From Candidatus Delongbacteria bacterium (lineage in GTDB: Bacteria > UBA4055): DNA of 8,451 nt. The stretch lies in assembly GCA_013139625.1 (NCBI GenBank), contig WTAK01000431.1, positions 1 to 8,451 of the forward strand. Direction: 5' to 3'. Numbering within the stretch: position 1 is the stretch's first letter; each line of letters opens with the position of its first letter. The notes beneath the pieces were generated by a model. That model searched no databases, was not told the origin of the DNA, and worked only from the letters and a program-made list of their open reading frames with translations. Positions 1 through 6,775 of this stretch are shown piece by piece. The position numbers and the translations under genes were made by a program.

Positions 1-1201
1 TTCTCTTTATCTGCAATTGAAGTAATTTTTCTACATCTTCATAGGTTACTTCTCTGATAAACTTCTTTTCGAAAGGGATAAAAGCATCTTTGATAGTGTT
101 GAGGATCATGTTGTAATCTGTCAACTCTTCAATTTTCTTATATATCCTGTTCTCAATGAATATCTGAGCTAATGTCTTTGCATGGAATTTTTCTGAAAGA
201 TTGTTCAACTGTAACTTGAGCTCTAATTCGAGGTTCTTTACAAGTATGTCTGTTGTGTAATGAATTATCTCTGTCACAGAATGTATTTCAGGTACTTTAT
301 TACTGATACTCAACAACGATGGCGATATTGGTTTCTCGCAATCAGTGAACGCATAAAGTGCACCTATCGCATCATCTGAAGTATATCCTCTTGCAAGATT
401 TATCTCAATTTCGACCTTATCTGTTGTATAATCATTGATAGCAGATATTCTGATCTTTCCACGCTTAGATTGTTTTTCTATTGATGAAATTATAGATTCT
501 GTTGTGGTGCCGTAAGGTAACTCTTTGATCAAGAGTTTTTTATCTGAGACTTGTTCAATGACCGCCCTTACCTTAATTTTACCATTACCATCATTATATT
601 CACTAACATCAATTATTCCACCCTGCGGAAAATCAGGGTATAATTGAAATTCTTTACCTTGCAGATATTTTACTTGGGCTCTTAGAACTTCATTGAAATT
701 ATGTGGCATTATCTTAGTGGACATACCAACGGCAATACCTTCAACTCCCATAAGTAAAAGTACGGGTATTTTTGCTGGGAATACTACCGGCTCAAGATTT
801 CTTCTATCGTAAGAATCTATGAATTCAGTTATATCTTTGTTGAAAAGGACTTCTTTTGCTAAAGGAGTTAATCTAGCTTCAATATACCTTGCAGCAGCAG
901 CATTATCACCTGTGAAAATATTACCGAAATTTCCCTGCTTATCAATGAACAAATCCTTATTTGCGATCCCTACGAGAGCATCTGCAATAGACTTATCACC
1001 ATGAGGATGAAACTGCATTGTATGACCAACTATATTTGCAACTTTATTGAACCTGCCATCGTCCATTCTAAACATAGAATACAAAACTCTTCTCTGCACA
1101 GGTTTAAAACCATCCATGATATCAGGAATTGCTCTTTCCTTTACAACATAGTTGGCAAATTCTAAAAAATTTGCATTTATAAGTGATTTTAAGTTACCCA
1201 T
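1..1201 (-). CDS. parC: DNA topoisomerase IV / gyrase subunit A-like protein, N-terminal part (3' end cut by window edge)
   Basis: This is the breakage-reunion subunit of a type IIA topoisomerase, which cuts and reseals DNA while a GyrB/ParE-type partner supplies ATP. About 400 residues are visible and the rest lies beyond the left edge. The N-terminal winged-helix region carries ERAIPDIMDGFKPVQRRVLY (residues 22-41), then FHPHGDKSIADA (64-75), QGNFGN (89-94) and AAAARYIEARL with the DNA-linking Tyr at residue 106. EGIAVGMSTKIMPHNF is the conserved tower-side segment. The short N-terminus, MDDG and KVANI sequences resemble the Chlamydia-type ParC/second GyrA family more than classical GyrA. 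The ATG at 1201 has AGG eight bases upstream, and an alternative upstream ATG is followed at once by a stop. It lies 42 bases downstream of pyrF on the same strand, so co-transcription is likely. Assignment to topoisomerase IV rather than gyrase is tentative because the C-terminal domain is not visible and no parE is in view. Lys70 occupies the usual quinolone-contact Ser position. Confidence 0.9.
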   Translation of the reverse strand, partial: MGNLKSLINANFLEFANYVVKERAIPDIMDGFKPVQRRVLYSMFRMDDGRFNKVANIVGHTMQFHPHGDKSIADALVGIANKDLFIDKQGNFGNIFTGDNAAAARYIEARLTPLAKEVLFNKDITEFIDSYDRRNLEPVVFPAKIPVLLLMGVEGIAVGMSTKIMPHNFNEVLRAQVKYLQGKEFQLYPDFPQGGIIDVSEYNDGNGKIKVRAVIEQVSDKKLLIKELPYGTTTESIISSIEKQSKRGKIRISAINDYTTDKVEIEINLARGYTSDDAIGALYAFTDCEKPISPSLLSISNKVPEIHSVTEIIHYTTDILVKNLELELKLQLNNLSEKFHAKTLAQIFIENRIYKKIEELTDYNMILNTIKDAFIPFEKKFIREVTYEDVEKLLQLQIKR

Positions 1202-1243
1202 TACATATACCTATTTACTACAAGTTTACCTACAATATATATC

Positions 1244-2059
1244 CTATAGACCTATTAATTCGTTGATCTTATCTCTGAGTTTTTTTGCTTCTTCGGCTGC
1301 TCTTTCGGCAAAATCCGACCCACTTGAAGCATAAATTATACCTCTGGATGAATTTACTAAAGCTAAAACTCTCTCTTTATCGAAACCGTATTTCACAGTA
1401 TTTTCAAGATCTCCACCTTGAGCACCTATACCGGGGATCAAGTATGGCATATCCGGTGTCATTTTTCTGATATTCTCAAACATCTGAGGATGAGTAGCAC
1501 CTACGACAATTCCACAGTTCTTTTTTACATTCCACTTATTGATAGTTTCTATCACATGCTCATAAAGATACTTTCCATTTTCTAATTTCATCATCTGAAA
1601 ATCATTTGAGCCTTTGTTCGAAGTCAAAACTAAGATAAATACACCCTTATCTTCTCTGTCGAGGAATGGACCTATCGAATCTTCACCCATATACGGGCTA
1701 ACAGTCACAGCGTCACAGTTATATTGATCAAAAAATGCGGTAGCATATTTCTTTGAAGTATTACCAATGTCACCTCTTTTAGCATCAGCGATCACGAAAA
1801 CATCATCATCGATGTAAGAAAGTGTTTTTTCGAAGTCACTTATACCGGAAGTACCAAATTGCTCATAAAATGCCAAATTAGGCTTATATGATGCAACATA
1901 TTCCTGAGTTGCTGCAATAATTTCTTTGTTGAATTTTGCAATTGGATCTTTCTCGTTCTTCAAAATATCAGGAAACTTGCCAAGATCAACATCAAGCCCA
2001 ACGCATAAGGCTGATCTTCTTGACTTTATCGTAGATACTATCTTATCAGTAAAATTCAT
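1244..2059 (-). CDS. pyrF: Orotidine 5'-phosphate decarboxylase, PyrF type 2
   Basis: It converts orotidine 5'-monophosphate to UMP, the last step of de novo pyrimidine synthesis, in the cytosol. At 271 residues it has the length of the longer bacterial PyrF subfamily 2 rather than the roughly 230-residue E. coli type. Visible motifs are LCVGLDVD (18-25), SYKPNLAFYEQFG (57-69) and ADAKRGDIGNT (91-101), giving the catalytic Lys59-Asp92-Lys94-Asp97 set. The phosphate-binding loops are PGIGAQGGD (209-217) and SSRGIIYAS (from 237). All expected catalytic residues are present, so the enzyme should be active. The ATG at 2059 precedes the family's usual N-terminus by a normal distance, but only a weak AGAG is seen upstream. 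It sits between the S9 peptidase gene (73-base gap) and the topoisomerase A gene (42-base gap), all leftward. No other pyrimidine genes are in view, so this looks like a housekeeping gene in a mixed operon. Confidence 0.96.
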   Translation of the reverse strand: MNFTDKIVSTIKSRRSALCVGLDVDLGKFPDILKNEKDPIAKFNKEIIAATQEYVASYKPNLAFYEQFGTSGISDFEKTLSYIDDDVFVIADAKRGDIGNTSKKYATAFFDQYNCDAVTVSPYMGEDSIGPFLDREDKGVFILVLTSNKGSNDFQMMKLENGKYLYEHVIETINKWNVKKNCGIVVGATHPQMFENIRKMTPDMPYLIPGIGAQGGDLENTVKYGFDKERVLALVNSSRGIIYASSGSDFAERAAEEAKKLRDKINELIGL

Positions 2060-2083
2060 TTTACACTCTATTTATTATTGAAT

Positions 2084-2134
2084 AATTCCGAAAATAATAT
2101 ATAATATTTTGAAGAAAATATCTAATAATATTTT
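2084..2134. repeat. Two A/T-only inverted repeats between the S9 peptidase gene and pyrF
   Basis: The first repeat is AAAATAT (2115-2121), a six-base spacer, then ATATTTT (2128-2134), and it overlaps the stop codon of the peptidase gene. Just beside it, around 2094-2113, AAAATA and TATTTT flank a nearly palindromic AT core with one mismatched pair. Neither stem contains a G:C pair, so a stable intrinsic terminator is unlikely. They could slow polymerase weakly, bind a protein, or simply reflect AT-rich spacer sequence. The remainder of the gap up to 2059 must carry any pyrF promoter and shows no clear one. Confidence 0.3.
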
Positions 2135-4511
2135 AATCATTTTTTAAATATTTATCAAGCCATTCACATATTTCATATAATACATGCAAATTGGATTCTC
2201 TAGACTGATATCCATGCCCTTCGTATGGCAACATGACAAGTTTAACCGTACCTCCGTTACCTTGAACTGCCGAGAACATTCTCTCACTCTGTAATGGATA
2301 TGTCCCTGAGTTACTATCTTCAGCACCGTGTATCAAAAGAAGTGGTGTTTTTATCTTTTCAGCATTCATAAAAGGTGATGCTTTCTGATAGAATTCTTTT
2401 GCCTGCCAATATGGTCTTTCCTCACTTTGAAAACCGAAAGGTGTCAAAGTCCTATTGTAAGCTCCGCTTTTTGCAATTCCTGCCTTGAAATAGTCAGTAT
2501 ATGCCAAAAGATTTGCTGTCATAAAAGCTCCGTAACTGTGACCTCCAACCGCAACTCTGTCCCTATCAATAAGACCTCTGCTATCCAAATAATCTATTGC
2601 TGCCTTTGCATTCATGCCGATTTGTTTTACAAAAGTATCATTTCTTGTTTGAGTATCCCCAATTATCGGCATAGCTGCTCTATCAAGAACAATATAGCCA
2701 TGTAAGGCCAGATATTTGATAGAAGCTCCCCAGAATCTGGTGTAAGTGTATTGAGATCCTGATATCTGTGAAGCCGTAGAAGTTTCAGTATATTCTCTTG
2801 GATATGCAGAAATATAGAGTGGATATTTTTTCTTTGGATCATAGTCATTCGGCAAATATAGTTTTCCGCTGAGGAGTAATGAATCCTCTCTGAAATAAGT
2901 AACCAATTCTGTCTTTATATCTCTGACTTGAGGTGCGTAATCAATATTTTTACTAATCTGTTTTCTTTCGTTCGTAGTACGATCTAAGATAAAGTAATTT
3001 CTTGGCTCTGTATTCGATTCATGTCTAATACATATCTTATTTATATCATTACTTATAAAGCCTCTAAAATTTTCATAATTTTTATCTGCACATTTGAAGA
3101 GTTGCTCTTTTTTGTCTGTTTTCAATGAAAATTTATTCAAAAATGGAAAATTCCCTTCAGGTGAATATCCCTGTCCATAAAGAAATACATTATCATTCTG
3201 CAATTTTATAACTTTATATCCGTTTGGAAGTATTGTTGTGACAAATTCACCCGGATCTGCATATTTTTCATTCTCAGAAAGATCAAATAGAACTTTATCC
3301 TCAAATTCATTGTTGTAAGATGCATAATAAGTCTTCATCCATTCGTTCTCTCTGTCGTAATCAAGGTAGATGAAAGTGCCTTTCTTCTCTGTAAAGCCGG
3401 AAACATAACCCCTATTTCTTGTTTTTAAGAAAAGATCTTTTCTCTCTGTGAAAGGTGAAGATATCTTGTAAAAATAATCTCTGTAAGCTACTTTTTTCTT
3501 TGGATTTCCTTCATCTTGAGCTTCTGTCCAATAGATAGTTGCATTTTCTGTCGGAATCCAATCAGGATATCTTAAACCGATCTCGGTTCCACCAATAGGG
3601 ATTTGGTCCTGGATACCTTTTGTAATAAGCTCTTTTATCTGCTTTCCACCCTTATCAAGTATGGATTGCGTGTATCCAAATCGGTAATAAGGAGCTGTGA
3701 AAGAATAAGGTTTATTCGCTCTTTTTATCAAGAAGTAATTTCCATCAGGCGATTCATCGAATTGCCTATAAACTCCGGGTTCTCCTATCTTAGTTTCTTT
3801 GCCTGTAGAAAAATCAAGCTTCACAAACTGAGATGTGAAATAATAATCAAATAGCTTCATATCAAATTCTGTTTCAAGAAGATTTGTGTATGTCCTCAGC
3901 TGAGAAACTTTTCCATAACTTTCTTGTATTCTTGGAGAAATATCTTCAACAGACCTTATCGGTGCAGGTTGACCATCATGGGAGATCCTGGCTAAAAACA
4001 AATTTTTGCTATCAACTGCCCACTTCATTGCCATACTCATAATGGACATATTTACTCTTTTCTTATCGCTGAAGAGCATTTTGCCGGTATTTAGATCTAC
4101 AACTCTGAGATAAACCCCATTCTCTTTTTCTGCTAAATATGCCACAAGTTTTCTATCCGGAGATACTTTGAACTTGATGATCTTATTATCTTCCGGAGGA
4201 GTTAAATTTGTCTTTTCTCCGGTATCAAGATCTACAAGTTTTAGATAAAGTTCAGGGTAACTATTTATTTCACTGTGTAATTTGGGAATAATGATCTTAC
4301 CTGCAAGAGATAGTCTTTCTTGAGAAAGATTCTCCAATGACTTATATCTGGAATAAGTATATTCTATAGCCTTATTTGTACCTGTTACCAATGAAATAAT
4401 TTCATTCTGAGGTGCTTCGAATACGTCTAAAATTGCCTTCGGGGGGAGTTTGTAATTTCCTGCAAATATCAACGTGATGACTAATAATAATGAAGTAATA
4501 TATCTTTTCAT
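2133..4511 (-). CDS. Secreted S9-family serine peptidase, glutamyl endopeptidase-like (prolyl oligopeptidase fold)
   Basis: It is predicted to hydrolyse peptides outside the cytoplasm. The N-terminus has a Lys-Arg pair, a hydrophobic core and a likely signal-peptidase site near Ala17. There is no lipobox Cys, so it should be soluble in the periplasm or released. Residues about 20-540 are propeller-like, with repeated strands such as LYLKLVDLDTGEKTNLT and YLRVVDLNTGKMLF. Residues about 540-792 form the alpha/beta-hydrolase domain. The triad is visible: Ser659 in GGHSYGAF, Asp732 in IHGAEDSNSGTYP, and His766 in YEGHGYQSRES. The segment KSGAYNRTLTPFGFQ (681-695) and the LPPKAILDVFEAP start match what I remember of plant chloroplast glutamyl endopeptidase and its bacterial relatives, hence the subfamily guess. 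Length (792) suits that group. AGGA lies six bases before the ATG at 4511. It is divergent from recQ and is first of the leftward genes. The family call is firm, but substrate specificity is inferred only from similarity. Confidence 0.93.
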   Translation of the reverse strand: MKRYITSLLLVITLIFAGNYKLPPKAILDVFEAPQNEIISLVTGTNKAIEYTYSRYKSLENLSQERLSLAGKIIIPKLHSEINSYPELYLKLVDLDTGEKTNLTPPEDNKIIKFKVSPDRKLVAYLAEKENGVYLRVVDLNTGKMLFSDKKRVNMSIMSMAMKWAVDSKNLFLARISHDGQPAPIRSVEDISPRIQESYGKVSQLRTYTNLLETEFDMKLFDYYFTSQFVKLDFSTGKETKIGEPGVYRQFDESPDGNYFLIKRANKPYSFTAPYYRFGYTQSILDKGGKQIKELITKGIQDQIPIGGTEIGLRYPDWIPTENATIYWTEAQDEGNPKKKVAYRDYFYKISSPFTERKDLFLKTRNRGYVSGFTEKKGTFIYLDYDRENEWMKTYYASYNNEFEDKVLFDLSENEKYADPGEFVTTILPNGYKVIKLQNDNVFLYGQGYSPEGNFPFLNKFSLKTDKKEQLFKCADKNYENFRGFISNDINKICIRHESNTEPRNYFILDRTTNERKQISKNIDYAPQVRDIKTELVTYFREDSLLLSGKLYLPNDYDPKKKYPLYISAYPREYTETSTASQISGSQYTYTRFWGASIKYLALHGYIVLDRAAMPIIGDTQTRNDTFVKQIGMNAKAAIDYLDSRGLIDRDRVAVGGHSYGAFMTANLLAYTDYFKAGIAKSGAYNRTLTPFGFQSEERPYWQAKEFYQKASPFMNAEKIKTPLLLIHGAEDSNSGTYPLQSERMFSAVQGNGGTVKLVMLPYEGHGYQSRESNLHVLYEICEWLDKYLKND

Positions 4512-4720
4512 TGTTTATCCTGATTTTATTTGAAATTAAAAATATAAAAAAAAATTGTGTATTGCTATGATAAAAATTGTAAAAATCAAGCAAAAGGTCA
4601 CTATATGGCACTTTGGTCGTTGTATCTTGGGATATGGAAAACCAAGAAAAACATTGGATTATTAACCTCCATAAGCTACCTTCTTTGGAGTAACTTAAAT
4701 AGAATTTTAAAAGGAATATT
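4512..4720. promoter_or_regulatory. Divergent intergenic region between the S9 peptidase gene and recQ
   Basis: This 209-base AT-rich spacer must carry the start signals of two genes transcribed away from each other. On the minus strand AGGA lies just before the peptidase ATG, preceded by a long A/T tract. On the plus strand AAGGA (4711-4715) lies five bases before the recQ ATG. I could not pick a convincing -35/-10 pair for either gene; TATCAT-like and TAGAAT-like hexamers occur but with poor spacing. Open frames crossing this region have no coding features and were dismissed. The inverted repeat at 4625-4647 is listed separately. Confidence 0.5.
4625..4647. repeat. Inverted repeat TCTTGG / CCAAGA upstream of recQ
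   Basis: TCTTGG (4625-4630) and CCAAGA (4642-4647) form perfect 6-bp arms around an 11-base spacer, about 75 bases before the recQ start. The left arm is part of CTTGGGATAT, a 10-mer found again at 6277-6286 downstream of recQ. It might be an operator or an mRNA leader hairpin, or it might be chance. Confidence 0.3.
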
Positions 4721-6220
4721 ATGCGTAAATTGTTACAGAAATATTTTGGGTTTGCAGATTTCCATCCCTTACAAAAAGAAATAATTGAGGACATTCTTAA
4801 TAATAATGATGCACTCGTCTTAATGCCAACCGGTGGAGGTAAGTCATTATGCTATCAATTACCTGCTATAATAAAAGATGGTCTAACCATTGTCATTTCT
4901 CCACTCATCTCCCTCATGAAAGACCAAGTTGATTATTTGCAGTCTATCGGAATCTCTGCAGTTTCAATAAATAGTGGTATGGATTATGACGACATAGATA
5001 AAATAAGAACGCAGTTAACAAATAAAGAGATTAAGCTTTTATATGTAGCACCTGAAAGAATTATGACACAAAAATTCCTTAATTTCTTACACCAATTGGA
5101 AATAAGTTTAATAGCTATAGATGAAGCACATTGTATTTCTGAATGGGGGCATGATTTTCGTCCGGAATACAGTAAACTAAATCAGCTGAAAGAACATTTC
5201 CCAAATGCTCCGTTAATAGCACTAACTTCAACTGCAATTCCTCAAGTTCAAGATGATATTATTCGACAATTAAATATGGAAAATTCCAAGCTTTATAAAA
5301 CAAGTGTAAATCGAAAGAATCTATTTTATCAGGTAATGCCTAAGAAAAAAACATATCAGCATATATTACACTATGTGAAAAATCATGCAAACGATTCAGG
5401 AATAATCTATTGTCAGAGCAGAAAAAATGTTGAAAAGATAGCAGACAAACTTCAAAAAGACGGGATTCGAGCTTTGCCTTATCATGCCGGCTTGCCATCT
5501 GAAGTTAGAATAGAGAATCAGAGAAAATTCATCAAAGATAATGTAGAGATTATTGTGGCGACAATAGCTTTTGGAATGGGTATAGATAAACCTAATGTTC
5601 GATTTGTAATTCATCACGATCTACCTAAAAGTATTGAGGCTTATTATCAGGAAACAGGCAGAGCTGGAAGAGATGGTCTTGAAAGTGAGTGCATCTTATT
5701 CTTTAGCTATGGAGATAAAATTGTACACGATTTCTTTATTAAGAAGATTGAAGATGATAAATATCGTCAAATTGCCACCAGAAAACTTAGGGATGTAATT
5801 AATTTCAGTACCAGGAATATATGCAGACGTAAATATTTATTAAATTATTTTGGAGAAGAATACAATGTGGATAATTGTAATAAGTGTGATATATGTGTTC
5901 CTGTTGAAGAAATTGAATTAGTATCATACTCAAAGGATAGAGTTAGAAAACCTAAAGTTAAGAAATCTGCGAATATTCAAAATTTAGAATATGATGAGAA
6001 GTTATTTGAAGTTTTAAGGTCATTACGAAAGAAAATTGCTGACGAAGAAAAAAAGCCTCCATATATTGTGTTTTCAGATGTATCACTAAAGGATATGGCT
6101 GCCCTACATCCCCAAAATCTGGATGATTTTCTAAATATCAGCGGAGTCGGTGAATTCAAATTGAAGAAATATGGTAAAATATTTACAGATAAAATTGTTG
6201 AATACTTTAAAGGCATTTGA
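4721..6220 (+). CDS. recQ: RecQ-family ATP-dependent DNA helicase with HRDC domain but no evident winged-helix (RQC) domain
   Basis: It is a superfamily 2 3'-to-5' DNA helicase expected to act in recombination and replication-fork repair. The core shows FHPLQKEII (14-22), Walker A PTGGGKS (36-42), DEAHCISEWGHDFRPEY (134-150) with the RecQ aromatic-rich loop, LTSTA as motif III, YHAGLPSEVR as motif IV-V region, and AFGMGIDKPNVRFVIHHDLPKS followed by QETGRAGRDG as motifs V and VI. Zinc ligands are Cys368, Cys386, Cys389 and Cys392, with YFGE between them. An HRDC domain follows from about residue 424 to the end, containing LFEVLRSLRKKIA and LNISGVGEFKLKKYG. Only some 31 residues, rich in Lys and Arg, separate the zinc site from HRDC, where E. 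coli-type RecQ has a winged helix of about 100 residues. Total length is 499 compared with about 600 for canonical RecQ. AAGGA five bases upstream supports the ATG at 4721. There is no frameshift, so the short form appears natural. Confidence 0.95.
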   Translation: MRKLLQKYFGFADFHPLQKEIIEDILNNNDALVLMPTGGGKSLCYQLPAIIKDGLTIVISPLISLMKDQVDYLQSIGISAVSINSGMDYDDIDKIRTQLTNKEIKLLYVAPERIMTQKFLNFLHQLEISLIAIDEAHCISEWGHDFRPEYSKLNQLKEHFPNAPLIALTSTAIPQVQDDIIRQLNMENSKLYKTSVNRKNLFYQVMPKKKTYQHILHYVKNHANDSGIIYCQSRKNVEKIADKLQKDGIRALPYHAGLPSEVRIENQRKFIKDNVEIIVATIAFGMGIDKPNVRFVIHHDLPKSIEAYYQETGRAGRDGLESECILFFSYGDKIVHDFFIKKIEDDKYRQIATRKLRDVINFSTRNICRRKYLLNYFGEEYNVDNCNKCDICVPVEEIELVSYSKDRVRKPKVKKSANIQNLEYDEKLFEVLRSLRKKIADEEKKPPYIVFSDVSLKDMAALHPQNLDDFLNISGVGEFKLKKYGKIFTDKIVEYFKGI

Positions 6221-6309
6221 AAGGGAAGATGAATTAATGATTTGAATTTGTCGGGCTATGATAAAAAATAATATCCCTTGGGATATCCTAACCCTCTTTC
6301 AAAAATCAC
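6221..6309. other. Spacer between recQ and the GntR cassette promoter
   Basis: This 89-base stretch after the recQ stop has no coding potential I can support and no standard GC-stem-plus-T-run terminator. It holds the inverted repeat described at 6271-6286. Its end abuts the TTGACA element of the next operon. Confidence 0.4.
6271..6286. repeat. Near-perfect palindrome ATATCCC-TT-GGGATAT downstream of recQ
   Basis: Seven-base arms are separated by only two bases, so as RNA it would form at best a six-pair stem with a CTTG tetraloop. It overlaps a second perfect palindrome, GGATATCC (6281-6288). No T-run follows on the plus strand, which argues against a recQ terminator. The compact twofold symmetry fits a protein-binding site lying about 25 bases upstream of the -35 element of the GntR operon. 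Confidence 0.4.
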
Positions 6310-6337
6310 TTGACAAACATCCCCAGTGTATTACATT
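6310..6337 (+). promoter_or_regulatory. Sigma-70-type promoter of the gntR-ABC operon
   Basis: A perfect TTGACA (6310-6315) is followed after 16 bases by TACATT (6332-6337), a 4-of-6 match to the -10 consensus. Transcription would start near 6344, leaving a leader of about 27 bases that contains the AAAGGA ribosome-binding site ending at 6363. The -10 element lies inside the inverted repeat at 6326-6347. Confidence 0.65.
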
Positions 6338-6347
6338 ACCAATACAC
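6326..6347. promoter_or_regulatory. Probable operator of the GntR/YtrA-type repressor (GTGTATT-N8-AATACAC)
   Basis: GTGTATT (6326-6332) and AATACAC (6341-6347) are perfect 7-bp inverted arms with an eight-base spacer. The left arm lies in the -35/-10 interval, the spacer covers most of the -10, and the right arm spans the expected transcription start. GT...AC-ended palindromes are typical of GntR-family operators, and the encoded repressor starts 24 bases further on. Binding here would occlude RNA polymerase, giving negative autoregulation of the whole cassette. The symmetry and position are seen in the sequence; binding is inferred. Confidence 0.6.
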
Positions 6348-6370
6348 CAACACAGCAAAAAGGAAAAGCT

Positions 6371-6775
6371 ATGAGTGATAATAACGAAATATATTTCCAG
6401 ATCCATCCAAGTTCCGGAATACCTATATATAAACAAATAGTCGAACAAGTTGAAAGATTAGTCGCCAGCGGTCATTTATCCCCCGGAGATGAAATACCTT
6501 CTGTTAGAAAAGTGGCAACACATTTTGAAGTCAACCCTATGACAGTCTCTAAAGCGTATAGCACACTTGAAGCTTCAAATATCTTAGAAAGAAGACGAGG
6601 AAGAGGTATGGTCGTAGCTTCCAGTACTGAAAATACAAAAACTGTTAAAGAAAGAATTGAATTTATAAAACCAAATTTAGAAGAGATCGCAGAACAAGCA
6701 AAACAACTTGATCTACCGAATGATAAGATCCTTGCATTATTAAAACAACTATTGGAGAATAATGATGGAAAATAG
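6371..6775 (+). CDS. GntR-family transcriptional repressor, YtrA-like subfamily
   Basis: It is a cytoplasmic DNA-binding regulator of 134 residues. The winged helix-turn-helix occupies about residues 16-84: GIPIYKQIVEQVERLVASG, then GDEIPSVRKVATHFEVNP, the recognition helix around MTVSKAYSTLE (57-67), and the wing ERRRGRGMVV (73-82). Only about 50 residues follow, predicted to be two helices, which is the hallmark of the YtrA subfamily and leaves no room for a ligand pocket like that of FadR or HutC members. I chose ATG 6371, with AAAGGA ending seven bases upstream, over the in-frame GTG at 6326. That GTG is the first base of the operator and lies upstream of the predicted transcription start. 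The last 11 bases overlap the ABC ATPase gene in another frame. In B. subtilis, YtrA controls an ABC cassette responding to cell-wall antibiotics; whether that signal applies here is unknown. Confidence 0.93.
   Translation: MSDNNEIYFQIHPSSGIPIYKQIVEQVERLVASGHLSPGDEIPSVRKVATHFEVNPMTVSKAYSTLEASNILERRRGRGMVVASSTENTKTVKERIEFIKPNLEEIAEQAKQLDLPNDKILALLKQLLENNDGK

Noticed and set aside
819..1470. Plus-strand open frames of about 60 codons over the topoisomerase and pyrF genes
   Set aside because: They are antisense shadows of strongly conserved genes, with no start signals of their own.
2115..2134. Terminator between the peptidase gene and pyrF
   Set aside because: The stem has no G:C pair, so a functional hairpin terminator is improbable. 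It is retained only as a low-confidence repeat.
2427..3854. Plus- and minus-strand short open frames inside the S9 peptidase gene
   Set aside because: They lie in alternative frames of a gene with an intact catalytic triad and show no independent ribosome-binding site or motif.
4557..4784. Open frame on the plus strand across the divergent spacer and the start of recQ
   Set aside because: It lacks a ribosome-binding site and an ATG with support, overlaps the well-supported recQ start in another frame, and has no recognisable composition or motif.
4402..4794. 130-codon minus-strand open frame spanning the divergent spacer
   Set aside because: It overlaps the 5' ends of both the peptidase gene and recQ in non-coding frames, and both of those are certain genes. 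The translation is a low-complexity product of AT-rich sequence.
6271..6300. Intrinsic terminator for recQ
   Set aside because: The stem is short with an unworkably small loop, and no T-run follows on the plus strand. A T-rich tract exists only on the minus strand, where no gene is there to be terminated.
6326..6370. N-terminal extension of the GntR protein from GTG 6326
   Set aside because: The codons coincide with the -10 element and operator, lie upstream of the predicted transcription start, and have no ribosome-binding site. ATG 6371 has a good one.
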